Shown here: one piece after another, positions 42,471 through 54,214 of the stretch
How the letters are laid out: each line of letters starts with the position of its first letter
How positions within the stretch are numbered: position 1 is the first letter of the stretch
The notes under the pieces: generated by a model
What the model saw: the letters and a program-made list of their open reading frames with translations, nothing else
What the model was told of the DNA's origin: nothing
Database searches by the model: none
From: Adiantum capillus-veneris
Taxonomy: Eukaryota; Streptophyta; Polypodiopsida; Polypodiales; Pteridaceae
DNA length: 64,000 nucleotides
Direction of reading: 5' to 3'
NCBI GenBank assembly: GCA_014529385.2
Contig: CM043963.1
Span: 1,616,001 to 1,680,000, forward strand
Made by a program: the position numbers and the translations under genes

Positions 42471-44635
42471 ATGAACCTTAGATCTGGTCGTGTACTAGGA
42501 AATCAAGGCCTATTCGGAGAAACCACCAGTAGAGTATCCACCAAAGAAAGCGTGAATCAAGGCAATTCCTTGTACACAATCCCTGAAGAAGTCTCAGACA
42601 CTTTTTCAGATTCAACATCCGAAATGTCTTCTTACTCGACTCACTCGAAAACCGGAATGACAATGTGCAATAAACATATACTCTCTTTTTACAAGACTAC
42701 TAGTCATGGAGCCCAGGTTTACTTGGACCCTAATGAGGAGTATGCTATTCGCATTGATGACCATGATATTGAGTTCGAAGAAGAGGTTAGGGCAAAAAAA
42801 CAAGGAAAAATGTACATGGATCGAAATGGAACTCAATATGTATAAGTCAAAAATCCTGATGTGGTAGACAAATGGGGGTTAGAAGTAAACACCATAATCC
42901 CAGATATGCCAGCAAAAGAAGGACCACCAACTTTAGAATTCGAAGGATACGATCAAGTAGATTTGAAGCCTTTGAAACGGCTTAATACGGATAATCCTAG
43001 GATCGGAGTCTATTGTTGGGAAGATAGAAATATAAAATATCTTTTGTGGACTTCTCATGCCAGACCAGGACAATTAACGGCCATGAAGATCATCTATATC
43101 TTCAAGATCAAAGATAAGGGATCTGCAGACCTACCAACCTACCTGTTTAGGGATTGTTATAACAACAACTTTGTTATGATGACTCTTGAGGAGGTAGAAC
43201 AAACCAAATACCAAGGGTATTCCATACGGGATTGGATATTGGGGCAAGGACCACTAAATATTCCAAGGGATGAACACCGTGAGAGATCATCTGAGAGTAA
43301 TGTGAAGAAACCAGAAACCACCTCATCACGTAGAAAACCAGGTGACACTACGGCCAGTCCAGGGCTACATGAGTCACTATTTCCAACAGACTGGTTTGAA
43401 GGACTCGGAACAGGACCAACTCCCAAAAGACCTGGAGTTGAACCAAATAGACGTGTCAGACCAGCTGATTTTAAAAGTGGGTCAGAAAATACAGTGGATC
43501 AGGGGATCGATATGACCACTTAGCAAGCTTTAAGCAAGTGCTAAGAGCAGCGTATATTCAATTTCCATACTCAATTCGAGGGGTTTGGAATGACATTAGA
43601 AGGAAAAGCTTTGACATGGTTTCAAAACATTCCACTAGGGTCAATCATGGACTTGAACACATTAGCTCAAGGATTTGTAGTTTCTTGTTCCAAAACGGGG
43701 ATTAAACAGAACACGGTAGCTCAAATCTACAGCTTTAAATAGAAACATGGAGAGTCTGTTAGGGATTGTGCAACTCAAATGAAACAATACATTGCCACAT
43801 GCCCATAGATGGAGATACCTGCAGAAGAACGACTTGTATCTTTGTTTGTGGAGGGACTGCTAAACAAAGAACTTCATGCTATACTCTATAGTAAAAAGCA
43901 TACCACCCTAGAAGCATGTATGTCTGATGCTATTGACCTAGGAGACAATTGTGAAATCTTCAATGAAGAGGATGTCCCTAAGGATAACCAAAGCAAGAAA
44001 ACAACATCCAAAAAACCAGTACAAGTGGGAACGGCTGCTGCAACACCGCTCTCAACCATAGAAGATATACTAAAAAGGATGAACGACATGATGAACAATA
44101 TGCAAAAAGCACCTATGAGAGGACCAAGACAAGGGATACCTCCACAGGGACAACCAATTAGGCCACAAAAATGGTGTGGAATCAAGGGTAAATGGACCAA
44201 CCATGACACCCACGAGTGCTACTACATATCAAAGTATGATGGGAATGTTCAGTACGTACCCATGAGGCCCCAGGGACAACCTATATAGAGATATCAGCCT
44301 AATATGGTCCAATCTCAAAGACCACCAATGGGTATGGAAAGACCTCAACCTGTGTTGGGACAACAACCTCCGTATCTAGGACATAATGCAGTTCTTGTAA
44401 AGTACATGCACTTGAAAGGAGTCATAGATGAACAAGCATTAGTGTCTGTTACACCCTATGCAGAGCCTAGTCCATCTACAGTAATGGTAAAGGAGATTGG
44501 TATAGTCCACATCCACCACCAATGGAAGAAACCATGACTTATGCTCCACCAGAGCTCACACCAATGTATTATGTAGCTAATCAAGGTGTCAGACCTCCCA
44601 TGGGAAGACCCATGATGAAGCTTAGAATAGGAAAC
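42471..44635 (+). pseudogene. GyB gag
   Basis: I place the start at ATG 42471 because it opens Met-Asn-Leu-Arg-Ser-Gly-Arg-Val-Leu, matching Met-Tyr-Leu-Arg-Ser-Gly-Arg-Val-Leu at the GyA2 start. The capsid domain (Gly-Lys-Ala-Leu-Thr-Trp-Phe ... Glu-Glu-Arg-Leu-Val-Ser-Leu-Phe-Val-Glu-Gly-Leu) spans about 43595-43870. A degenerate knuckle, Trp-Cys-x-Ile-Lys-Gly-Lys-Trp-Thr-Asn-His, lies at 44171-44220. In-frame stops (TAA 42843, TAG 43521, others) and frameshifts inactivate it. It is cut by an insertion at about 44636. Confidence 0.8.
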
Positions 44636-45946
44636 TGTTGATCCGAGCCTATCACAAATTTTTTGGTTACTATATTTTGTTGGTTTTCCCTACTTCTAGA
44701 GGTTTACAATAAAAGAAAGAGTGAGAACAACCTCTTGGAAAAATTCAAAAAATGACTTGATGGGAATTTTTCCTTGACTAGTTCACAGGAGGTGAAAGGT
44801 AGAACCTAGTGGTAAAGGGAAGGGAAAATATGTAAATGTGAAAAGAAAAGATATGATGTGTTTGTGAAGCCATGCACCCATGATTCAAGGGTCATGAGGG
44901 GCTCATATCATCATGGCTTTGGAGCCATATGATGATTCAAACAGATGGGACCCAAGTGGAAGACTTGGTGAAGGAAGGAAACAGACACATGATTTTGCTG
45001 GATTTTAAAAAAATACGTCCACTCCGATCTAAGAAAAGTTGTCTTCATCAAAGTTGTAGCTTATGAGCTGGAGATTCTGACCATATTTTTTTTTATAGTT
45101 TTTGCAGCTACGGTCTAAGAGATATGGCAAAAATAGTGGACGCCAGTTTTTTTAACTGTGGTGGAGACCACCTCCTCTACCTTTACACACACACCCTTCC
45201 TTTTCCACATTGAGTCCTTCTCTAAAAATCAGCCATTAGTCTCCTCACCCTCCCCTCCTTCCTCCTCTCTCTCAAGCTCATAAAACCATCACAAATTCCT
45301 CTTCTAATCACCTCTCAAATCATGCTTAATCTTGTTGTAATTCATAAGTTTTCATTCAACCCCTTTCTATTATTACTAGATATGCATTGATTTTATGTAG
45401 ATTCTTTACATTTTAAAATAAGGAAGCTCTTGGACTCAAGCTATGGAGGAAGGAGTGAAGACAACACAGGTGATGATGGAGCCAATTAGTTGCAAATTGA
45501 CCAACAAATCACTTGGAAGGAGCTTCTTCATTGGTGGAATGTCCCTAATCAAGCTTCATTTGTACAAATTGCACTTGGATCTTAACCTCACTCCTAATCA
45601 CTCTCTTGCCTATATAAAGAGCCCCCCCCCCCCTTTGTAATTTCAAGTCTCCCTCAGCCTCATTGAGTTTTTGTATCACTCATCATGAGCCCATAAAGCT
45701 CATTCATTCACTCTATTCTTTGCACATTCTAGAGTGCAAATTGTTTTATGCTAGTAACCTCCCCTCCTCTTACTTATGTTAATTAAGAGAGATGTTTTAT
45801 GTGTGTGTGAGAGTGTTTGAGGTGATTTTGGCTAAATCTTGAGTTGTTGTTTAGTAATCTACATGCTATTTGTGTTGGGAGTGCTTGAAGTTATCCATTC
45901 CTTGTACACACATTGAGGTTAATGCTTCATTCATAGTGATAGCTAG

Positions 45947-45991
<45 letters not shown>

Positions 45992-46075
45992 TCCCTCCCT
46001 CTTTGCGTAGCAGTCCTAGTCTACGCTTCCAAGACTAGGTGGTGCCCTCATCTCATTTCCCTTGTGGAGCAATGG
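44636..46075 (+). mobile_element. Insertion in GyB gag, probably a solo LTR
   Basis: About 1.44 kb unrelated to GyB coding sequence separates the Gag capsid part from its zinc knuckles. It starts TGTTGATCCGAGCC and contains a TATATAAAGAGCC box at about 45612, downstream pyrimidine-rich sequence and a (TG)n run (45947-45990), as expected of an LTR. I could not find a matching target duplication, so exact ends and class are uncertain. It has no coding capacity. Confidence 0.5.
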
Positions 46076-46089
46076 AGTTTGTTTTGGTG

Positions 46090-47174
46090 TAGAGGCCGCC
46101 ATTCCAAATTTTCTTCGTCACTGTCATAACTGTGGTGCTGATGACCATTGGAAGAACGAATGTCCAGAGCCTGACAAAATCGTTAAACCAATTGAAGCCT
46201 ATTGCATACAATGTTGCAAAAAGGGAGGACACTTTCTGGAAGATTGTCCTAAGAATCCTTTGAACAAGGGAAAAACTGTTGTAAACGTAGTCCAAGTGAT
46301 GCCTAGTAGCTCATCAAAGAGTAAACCGATTGTTCCGGTAATCACTAGAGCCCAGGCAAAGAAAAAGAAACACAACTCCTTTGATGATTCGGAGAACACG
46401 AAAGTTTCTTCTCAAAGAATCAAAAGGAGCAGAAGCAAAAGATATGAGATGAGAAAACAAAAACAATGGGTTGAAAACGAAGTGAAAGAAAAAATGCTAG
46501 CCCCGGACAAGTTGAAAGAAACTGGCAGTGAATTCAAGGAAACAACCATGAAATCTAGAGGATCTATTCTGGTTGATAAAAGTTTGAAGCCTATTAATGC
46601 TACCTTGGAAGCTTACCAAGTAGGACTTAAAGCTGGCCAAAACATGGAAAACAAATGGAAAAACTCTCCATCTCCAGACATAGAAGCAGCAAAGCTGGAG
46701 GCTTATCAAAACTTGATAAGAATCACGCAAGAAATGCTGGATAAACAAAAACCCAAGCTTGAAAGTATTGCAAAACCTGAAAAGCTTGCGGCGGTAAAAG
46801 AAACGAAAGCAAAATCCGATGTGGTAGCAGAACCCCACCTTGAAACAAATGAACCAGAGCTTATAGTGCCGGACAACGAAGATGCCTTAGACAAAATTCC
46901 ATTTGTAGAGGAAGACTCGCCAGGACACTTATGGGAAAAGGTAAGAGAGATCAATGATGGGAGCCTAACTTTGTCAACTCCTATAGAGGAAGTCTGGTTG
47001 GAAAACCTACCATCTGATATGAACATGGATTTACAATCCTTGTACGGGGATTGCGGATCGGAGGCTTCAGGAATATCTAAACCATTGACATTAAAAACAT
47101 TACCTTCTTACTTGGGAGATAACGAAGATGAATCCATCGTGTGCAAGACCACTCAAGTAAAAAGAGCCAAATAG
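46090..47174 (+). pseudogene. GyB nucleocapsid region with two zinc knuckles and basic linker
   Basis: An open frame encodes Cys-His-Asn-Cys-Gly-Ala-Asp-Asp-His-Trp-Lys-Asn-Glu-Cys (46118-46159, canonical spacing) and Cys-Ile-Gln-Cys-Cys-Lys-Lys-Gly-Gly-His-Phe-Leu-Glu-Asp-Cys (46205-46249, one residue longer). A Lys/Arg-rich then acidic linker follows. It is the continuation of gag after the insertion. The first codons up to about 46090 belong to the insertion. It ends at TAG 47172-47174, just before protease 1. Confidence 0.8.
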
Positions 47175-48002
47175 ACCCTAGAAGTAGAAAACATTCATTT
47201 AATCATGTCTACCTCCATCCAATGCACTCTTACTTTGGGAGAACTATTGAAACTCAGGCCATACTTGTGGAACCATTTACAGAAAACCCTAGAGAAGGTG
47301 GGGATAACGGGGTTATTCTCTAAGAATTTGGGAAAATTGAAAAATGAAATGGAAAACAAAGAGATTCGATCAATTCCTATGAACAAGGTCGAAGAATCTT
47401 ATGAAGGGGAAGAAGGAAACACTACCCTCCCAGTGAAATATAATGACATTGAAACCATGGCAATACTGGATGGTGGAGCTGGAATAGCCATAGCCACTAA
47501 AGCAGTATGGGAATCCTGGGGACAGCCAGCCCCATTAGACAAACACGAATAAAATTGCAGTTGGCTGACGGTCACATTGAGAGACCATTAGGGCTACTTA
47601 AAAAAAGTGATAGTCAATTCCCGTGGAACTGAATATCAATACACTTTTGCCATAGTAGACTTTGAAAAAAAACTCAACAATGAAATCGTATTGGGAAGAC
47701 CTTTCATGCGACGGGTACAAATTATCCAAGATTGGGGAAACAATTATCTGTATTTGAAGCAGGTGGGATTTGTAACAAGAGTCAATCTAAAAGATCACAC
47801 TTATAGAGATGTCTTGAAAACACCCATCCAAGAGTTTGATTCAGTCTCTTCGGTTGAAACTAAACTCCCATCGTGGTTAAACAAAGACACTCCTATTTGG
47901 ATGTGCAGAGCTTCAAAAAATGGAAGCTTAAGACAAGAGGAATGTATCCTAGAAAAGGACTGTACAGACGAAGGCTACATACCTGAACCCTTATTTATTT
48001 GA
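47175..48002 (+). pseudogene. GyB protease 1 with Asp-Gly-Gly-Ala active site
   Basis: Retropepsin-like domain upstream of RT: Met-Ala-Ile-Leu-Asp-Gly-Gly-Ala-Gly-Ile at 47458-47487, then after a frameshift near 47550 Val-Leu-Gly-Arg-Pro-Phe-Met-Arg at 47689-47712. The usual Asp-Thr/Ser-Gly-Ala is Asp-Gly-Gly-Ala, as in GyA2 and GyA3, so the variant is lineage-wide rather than a mutation of this copy. It is expected to cleave the polyprotein if active. Confidence 0.75.
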
Positions 48003-48830
48003 ACCATTCGAGTAGACTCAAATTTTAGCGACAATGGATGTATGTGTGAATACATCTATGCCTACTCAATTTTGCAATGAGGATGGCTACGACATAATTC
48101 CCATCCAAATGATGTCAGTCCTCAACATTGAAAACAAAGATGAGGAAACCAAGGACTTGATGAAAGCTCAACAAGTCTTTTTTGACCTCTATTATGATGC
48201 AACTGATGAGTTAGATGAACACTCAGCTACCTCAGAAGATTCGGGGTCAGAAAAAGAGCATACAAGAGCTCAGTTACTCTTAAAGGGAGGGGAGGAATTT
48301 TTTTTTGACTTTCCAAACCAGAAATCAAGAAGACAAAAATGGTATAGATGAAAGAGAGACACCAATATTGTGAAAACACGACCTATGCCATCAGTCTCCA
48401 CTAAAAAACAATTCCTGATGCATATAGATGCTAATGATTGTGTCAAGGAAAAAATAACTCGCAGATATCCTTCAAACAGAAACTCAGAAATGTCTCAGAC
48501 ATCGAGAAAAGCAAGGAAGGGTACTCAAGAAAAATCTCACGATAAAAAACCACTCATGACCAGAGCCGAGCGGAAAAAGAAATATCAAGAGTTGAAAAAA
48601 TCTCTAAAGGAGATATACACAACCGAAATGGAGACCACGGAAGAGGATGGTAAGGATGTAATGCATGTTCCATCCCATTACAAAAAGTATACTCTCCAAG
48701 ATTGGAAAATCATAATCGAATAACCTGTTAGGGAACTACGAAAACAAGGCGAGTCTTACGAAGGACCTGAAAATGCTAAAAGGGTAGACTTGGCTGAACC
48801 AGGAGAAGAGCCCGACCTGCTTACATTGCG
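48003..48830 (+). pseudogene. GyB protease-RT linker
   Basis: Lys/Glu-rich segment without recognisable domain, interrupted by TGA at 48349-48351 and TAA at 48721-48723. It corresponds to the charged linker of GyA1 (3512-4100). A motif of the type Leu-Ala-Glu-Pro-Gly-Glu-Glu-Pro near 48785 parallels Leu-Ala-Asp-Leu-Val-Glu-Glu-Pro in GyA1. Confidence 0.65.
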
Positions 48831-49715
48831 AATGACCTAACAGAAGAAGAAGAAAAGCTTTTGCTGAGATTGTTAAAGGAATACCGGGATATTTTCGCTT
48901 GGTCTTACAAGGATCTCAAGGGTGTTGATCCAGAAATTTGTCAACATACTATACCCATGAGAGATGATGCGAAACCAAGTAGACAGAGACCATACACTTA
49001 TAACAAAACATTTGCCAGGAAGATCAAAGAAGAGATTGAAAAACTAAAGGAAGCTGAATTCATTTACGAAATTGAACACACATATTGGGTGTCTCCAATT
49101 GTGGTAGTACCTAAGAAGAATGGGAAATTATGAGTGTGTGTTAATCTCAAAAAGGTGAATGCAGCTACCGTTAGAGACAACTTTCCTCGTCCGATAACTG
49201 AGCATGTTTTAGAACGAGTGGCAGAAAAAGAAGATTACAGCTTCTTAGATGGCTTTTCGGGATACAATCAACTTTTGGTCGACCCAAAAGATCATCATGA
49301 AACTGCTTTTGCAATAGAATGGGGTATATTTGTCTATCGGGTTATGCCGTTTGGGTTAACTAATGCTCCAGCTACGTTTCAGAGATTGATGAGCCATGCT
49401 TTCAAAGGGTATCTTCGGGAATTCTTAGAAGTATACATGGATGATCTATACGTACATTCATCAATCAAGGCTGATCATTTTGAACACCTTAAAAAGGTAT
49501 TCGAGAAATGTAGACTTTATAGGATTTGCTTAAATCTTGAAAAGTGCACATTTTCATGGGAAGACAAGGAAAAATTCTTGGACATATCATGTCTAAAAAT
49601 GGCATAGCTACTGATATTGAAAATATTCATGTCATTGCTGATTTTCCTAGACCAACAACAGTTAAGGGTGTACAAGCCTTCATGGGACATTGTGGATATT
49701 ACTGACGGTTCATCT
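48831..49715 (+). pseudogene. GyB reverse transcriptase
   Basis: Nearly complete gypsy RT: Val-Ser-Pro-Ile-Val-Val-Val-Pro-Lys-Lys-Asn-Gly-Lys-Leu (49089-49130), Phe-Leu-Asp-Gly-Phe-Ser-Gly-Tyr-Asn-Gln (49243-49270), Val-Met-Pro-Phe-Gly-Leu-Thr-Asn-Ala-Pro-Ala-Thr-Phe (49341-49379), and catalytic Tyr-Met-Asp-Asp (49435-49446). One TGA at 49131-49133 replaces the Arg codon expected after Lys-Leu. A frameshift near 49580 and a TGA near 49703 affect the connection. Confidence 0.92.
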
Positions 49716-49717
49716 AC

Positions 49718-50155
49718 ATGTACGCTATAATTGAAAAACCCATGTATAGCTTGATTACGCACTTTGAATGGATCGAGGCATGTGAAGAATCCTTCATGAA
49801 GCTTAAGCAAGCTCTCACCTCAGCTCCAATATTGAAAGCACCAGATTGGGATAAGGTATTCCACGTAGATATAGATGCTTCAAACTTTGCTATTGGTTGT
49901 ATACTAGCCCAACCAGGAGATGGAAAAATTGACTTTCCTATTTCTTATGCTAGTCAACAATTGAACATGGCAGAAAAGAATTACACCACCACCGAAAGAG
50001 AAGGACTAGGAATGATCTATGCCGTTAAAAAGTATAGACATTACCTATTAGCCAACAAGTTTGTGTTCTTTGTGGACCACCAAGATTTGTTATATTTGGT
50101 CAACAAGCCATGCAGCACAGGGAGAATAGTGAGATGGTTCATCATTCTTCTCTAA
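49718..50155 (+). pseudogene. GyB RNase H
   Basis: An open segment of 145 codons shows the Ty3 RNase H motifs: His-Val-Asp-Ile-Asp-Ala-Ser (49861-49881), Thr-Thr-Thr-Glu-Arg-Glu-Gly (about 49985-50005) and Phe-Val-Asp-His-Gln-Asp (50071-50088), so three catalytic acidic residues are present. It is in the same frame as its neighbours but separated by single stops. Confidence 0.9.
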
Positions 50156-51860
50156 TTTGATTTTACTGTGGTTGTAAAAAAAGGCACTACACATCAACAA
50201 GCAGATCATTTGTCAAGGATTGTTCCAGGGGAATCACCTAAAGGGGTAGACGATGATCTACCAGATGCCTATTTGTTCTTCGTGGAAATGATACCTAAAT
50301 GGTTGGAAAACATTGTGTCATTGATGACAATAGCTCAAGTGGATTCACAAATACCACTTCCTATCACAATTGATTTAATCGAACAGTCGGCTATGTATCA
50401 ATTAACTACTAGAAGGCTATATAAAAGAAATCGGAACGGGATGTTGCTCTTATGCATTAACCTTGAAGAAAAAGAACAATAGCTAAGTCAAGCACATGTT
50501 ACCATAGTAGGAATTCACTTTGCGGAAGACCAAACTATGCAACGAATTTTGAGACTTGGAGTATTTTGGCCGACTATGAGGAGAGATGTTAGATCTTTTG
50601 TAAAAGATTTCCCTCAATGTCAAATACAACCACTCATTCCTCATGTAACATTGTTTCAAATGTCACCTGTCCCTAAGTGGAGTAATTATCTGGTTGCTTA
50701 CTTATCGAGACAAACATTTCCTGAGGATATGAGTAAACGCCGTCAAAGAGCAATTGAAACTGAAGCAAAATACTATGCTCTTATTGGGAGCCAATTGTAT
50801 CGAAGAGGTAAAGATCAACATTTGCGTCTTTGTCCAAATGAAAACGAGTATACTCCGATTATAGAACAAGCACATGCTAGATTAGCTGGAGGTCACTTTT
50901 CTAGTGAGACCACCGCAAGAGAAATCTTGATGGAAGGCATATGGTGGCGAACACTTTTTGTAGATGCCAAAGAATATGTTCGAAGGTGTGATGCTTGTCA
51001 ACGAGCAAAAATGCCAACACGAGTAGACAACATGCCCTTAAGACCAATGATGGGGGCTAGAGCCTTTGCAAAATGGGGTATAGATTTTGTTGGACTGATA
51101 CAGCCACTTGCGTATAGAATCCAAGCCCAATATATTATTGTAGCTACAAACTATTTGACCAAGTGGGCCAAGGCTAAAGCGACTCAAAAGAATGATGCCA
51201 GAACCACTGTTGCATTCTTATATGAGTATGTATTCACAAGATATGGACTACCAATAGAGATTGTCAGTGATCGGGGAACTCATTTCCTCAATGAGGTAAT
51301 CGAGTATTTGCTTAATGAGTTTATGGTCATCCATAACAAATCAGCTCCCTATCAAGCAAACGGACAAGCTGAGTATACGAATAAAATTCTTAGCTCGGTA
51401 CTGACCAAAGTGGTTAGTTCAGGAAGGACAGACTGGGAAATGAATCTCCATGCTACTCTATGGGCTTATCAATATTCATTCAAAACAACTCTAAATGCTA
51501 CACCCTTTAACCTTGTTTATGGTCTTGATGCCATATTGCCAATAGAATTTCTACTGCCGACATTAAGGGTAGCACAGAATCTTGAGTGGACTAGACATGA
51601 ATTGTTAGAAAGACTTGAAGATTTGGAAAAGCTAGACGAGCAAAGGCTAACTACTGTAGCTCATATCTATGCACAAAAGCGGAAGCAAAAACAGTTTTTT
51701 GATTCCCACTTAATCACAAAATTTTCAAGAAAGGGGACTTAGTTCTAGTCTATTCCCTTAAGCAACACATTCCCAAGTTTAAGAAAAAGGGAAATGGACC
51801 ATTTATCATTGAAGATGTATCTCCAAGTGGAGTAGTAAAATTGTCCACCCTAAATGGTTA
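50156..51860 (+). pseudogene. GyB integrase with duplicated H2C2 zinc-binding module
   Basis: A first H2C2-like module lies at about 50490-50630 (Ala-His-Val ... Gly-Ile-His-Phe ... Phe-Trp-Pro-Thr-Met ... Phe-Pro-Gln-Cys-Gln; the first Cys is replaced by Phe). A second, intact module lies at 50870-51005 (Ala-His-Ala-Arg-Leu-Ala-Gly-Gly-His ... Cys-Asp-Ala-Cys-Gln). The core has Trp-Gly-Ile-Asp-Phe (about 51075), Val-Ser-Asp-Arg-Gly-Thr-His-Phe (about 51265) and Gly-Gln-Ala-Glu-Tyr (about 51364). Bases 50537-51742 are one open frame of 401 codons. A TAG at 50480-50482 and a frameshift near 51738 mark decay. Confidence 0.88.
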
Positions 51861-52080
51861 ACCAATGGCTAATTGGATTAGTGGATGTTGTTTAAAGAAA
51901 TACAATTTGCCACTAACCAATGAATTGCAAGAGAGAATGCATGCAGCCAAACAAAGGAAGATCAAGCAACAACAGGTTATTGATGAAGCCCAGAGGATGC
52001 TAGACTTCGGGTACTCAAGCGTAAAGCTGCTCTCAAGAATCAACAGATACCGATTCCCATCAACACTTTGGAACTAGATG

Positions 52081-52556
52081 ATTGACAATGGGAATTACCT
52101 AAAGATGCAGTTTCAATAGATGATGACTGGTTAGATGGAATGGATCTGCGCATCAAAGTACAACTCAACAATCATAGCACCAATGCTTTGGTAGATATAG
52201 GAGCTAGAGTGAATGCAGTCAGTTATTCCACATACAAGAAGGCATTAAGTCAAGCATTGACAGTAGGAATAGCGACAATCAAAGGATGCAACAAGAATCC
52301 AACTACAACATTGGGAGTAGTCAACTTGAACGTGGTAGTACATGGATGTTCATATACTCATCAGTTTGTATGTTTGCCAGATGAACACATGAATGAGACG
52401 ATGATTCTTGGAATTCCTTGGATGCGCACATACAAAGCAGTACCAGATTGGGATACGAATCAACTAAAGCTATCACCTAAAGGTAGGCAACTCATTGTTC
52501 CAATTGCACCAAGCAAGGAGGAATGGAAAAGAAGCAATCAACATACCAATCCATGA
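52081..52556 (+). pseudogene. GyB second aspartic-protease-like domain, downstream of integrase
   Basis: A 138-codon open segment (52140-52556) starts with Leu-Arg-Ile-Lys-Val-Gln-Leu-Asn. It has Ala-Leu-Val-Asp-Ile-Gly-Ala-Arg-Val-Asn at about 52184-52215 and Met-Ile-Leu-Gly-Ile-Pro-Trp-Met-Arg at 52402-52428. This is the retropepsin-fold order: substrate strand, Asp-x-Gly-Ala loop, about 60-70 residues, hydrophobic-hydrophobic-Gly near the end. The position after integrase is unusual because GyB also has protease 1 before RT. It matches GyA1 6935-7350 in place and motif. Confidence 0.72.
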
Positions 52557-53195
52557 AGCCAATCTTCTTCATCCCCTCGACAATCAAATGCTACATGTAG
52601 CATGCAAGGAGTCAGGAAAATTTGGGTACCAAAAGCACAGCTTAAAGATATACCGATTTAGCTCTGGGTGCCTAAAACTTCCCCAAAGAAACAAAAGAAG
52701 GTTCCAAGGATTCGAACACAGAATCGAGCATCTACGAGCAAGGAACCTAATATGAAATGGGTTTGGAAGAAAAAGGAGCACTTATCTTCTCCACAAACCG
52801 CGAAACCAATCAAGCAGTGGTAAGTTAAGTCTCAACAGGCTCCACTACACCATGCAACACCAAGCCGACCGAGCTACCAATGCTTTCGATAACAGTCTAA
52901 AAAGCTACCAACAGCTCAAGCAATCAACGTGCTAAAACACCCTGATGGTACAATCAAACAGAGAGCACAAAAGCTACAAGATTTGCTCTTTGGAAGACAT
53001 CAACAACAAACCTCACCATCGGAAACCCTTGAGTTAATTACTCAAGACCGAGCTCTTGCACAACATATTGGTTTGAACTGCATTGATATTCATATCATGG
53101 TAGAGCCAATCACGGCTATGCATAGACACAAGTGTTCAACCCATACACGTAGTCGTCCCGGAGTACGCCATCTAGGAGGGGTGAAAGGGCACTAA
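52557..53195 (+). pseudogene. GyB polyprotein tail with Trp-Val-Pro-Lys motifs
   Basis: After the second protease-like domain the frames contain Lys-Ile-Trp-Val-Pro-Lys (about 52619), Leu-Trp-Val-Pro-Lys (about 52664) and Lys-Trp-Val-Trp-Lys (about 52755), echoing the four-motif tail of GyA. A final basic, His-rich open frame (52929-53195) ends at TAA 53193-53195. Function unknown. A purine-rich stretch (AGGAGGGGTGAAAGGG, 53175-53190) at the end recalls the internal purine tract at the GyA polyprotein stop. Confidence 0.6.
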
Positions 53196-54214
53196 GTACT
53201 AAGTAATTAAGGACAATGTTTGAAGAGAGAGGAAAAAGTTCCATGTTAACGTGTGTTTTTTTGCAAAATTATTCATCAACAAGGGAAAATTCATTGATAA
53301 TATCTTCTCGATGAGTGTAAATAGTGTATATACCATCAAAAAATAATAAAAAATAGTCCTTTTTTGGATATTTTTCATCATTTTTGTCGATAGGAGGCCT
53401 AAAAATGGAAAAATCCAACAAAAAACAATAAAGCTGTGTTTTTCAAGGGATTTTCTTAATTATTGGATTTTTACTTTACTTTTTTAGAGCATTTTGCTAT
53501 TTTATTTGATTTTTTCAAATATACACGTCAAAATTAATAATAAATTGAAGAGAAGCTCAGATGGAAAATTTGAAGACTCGATGGTGATCAGAAGGACAAA
53601 GCGGACAAGCACAAAAATTTTCAATAAAATCAGAAGAAGAAAGCGGGAAGCCTAAATTAGGCGGCCAGGCCTACTTTTGCAAAATTCTTGCAGAATGAGC
53701 TACAGGAATCTGATCAGGGAAATTTTTGAGTCTAACATAGATTTCACGGCCTAGGAGGACTAACGAGGGAATCTGGGGAAATTTGGTTCGGGAAGTATAG
53801 GTATAGATATCCATGGTAGGCTAAAACCACTTCATTTCCACTTGGAGCCTTTGCAGAGAGAGATTTCGAACTCTTTCGCGCGACATTTCCGGAGCCCACA
53901 ATTGACCATTTTCAGTGCTGTCTCACATGAGAGATGAGGGGTAAGTTCTTTACTCGATAATGATCCATTTTCTATGGCTGGTAGCTAGTCTAAAGCCTTA
54001 GAAAAACCCTAGAAACTGAGCAATGCACGAAGACCTACGACCTAAAACTAACCGTAGAGTTTTGTTGCTTGCATGATTTTATGCATCTTTGCTTGTTCAA
54101 AAATTGATTTGAAGCAATTTGGACCAGATTATCAGCATTTCAGTCTAAAAGGACATTCCAGAGAAAAATCCGACAAATTTGCTAACTTTGCACTCTATTC
54201 ACTGAAGAGGAGCA
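53196..54214 (+). other. Non-coding region between GyB tail and downstream frame
   Basis: About 1 kb, AT-rich at 53230-53560, without a usable reading frame. A possible splice donor (GAGGGGTAAGTT, about 53936) lies before a 270-base AT-rich stretch, so the downstream frame may be expressed from a spliced RNA. I see no LTR here. Confidence 0.5.

Noticed and set aside
53935-54214. Intron of a host gene before the coiled-coil frame
   Set aside because: The GTAAGT-like donor is present but there is no convincing upstream exon, so a host gene model is not supported.
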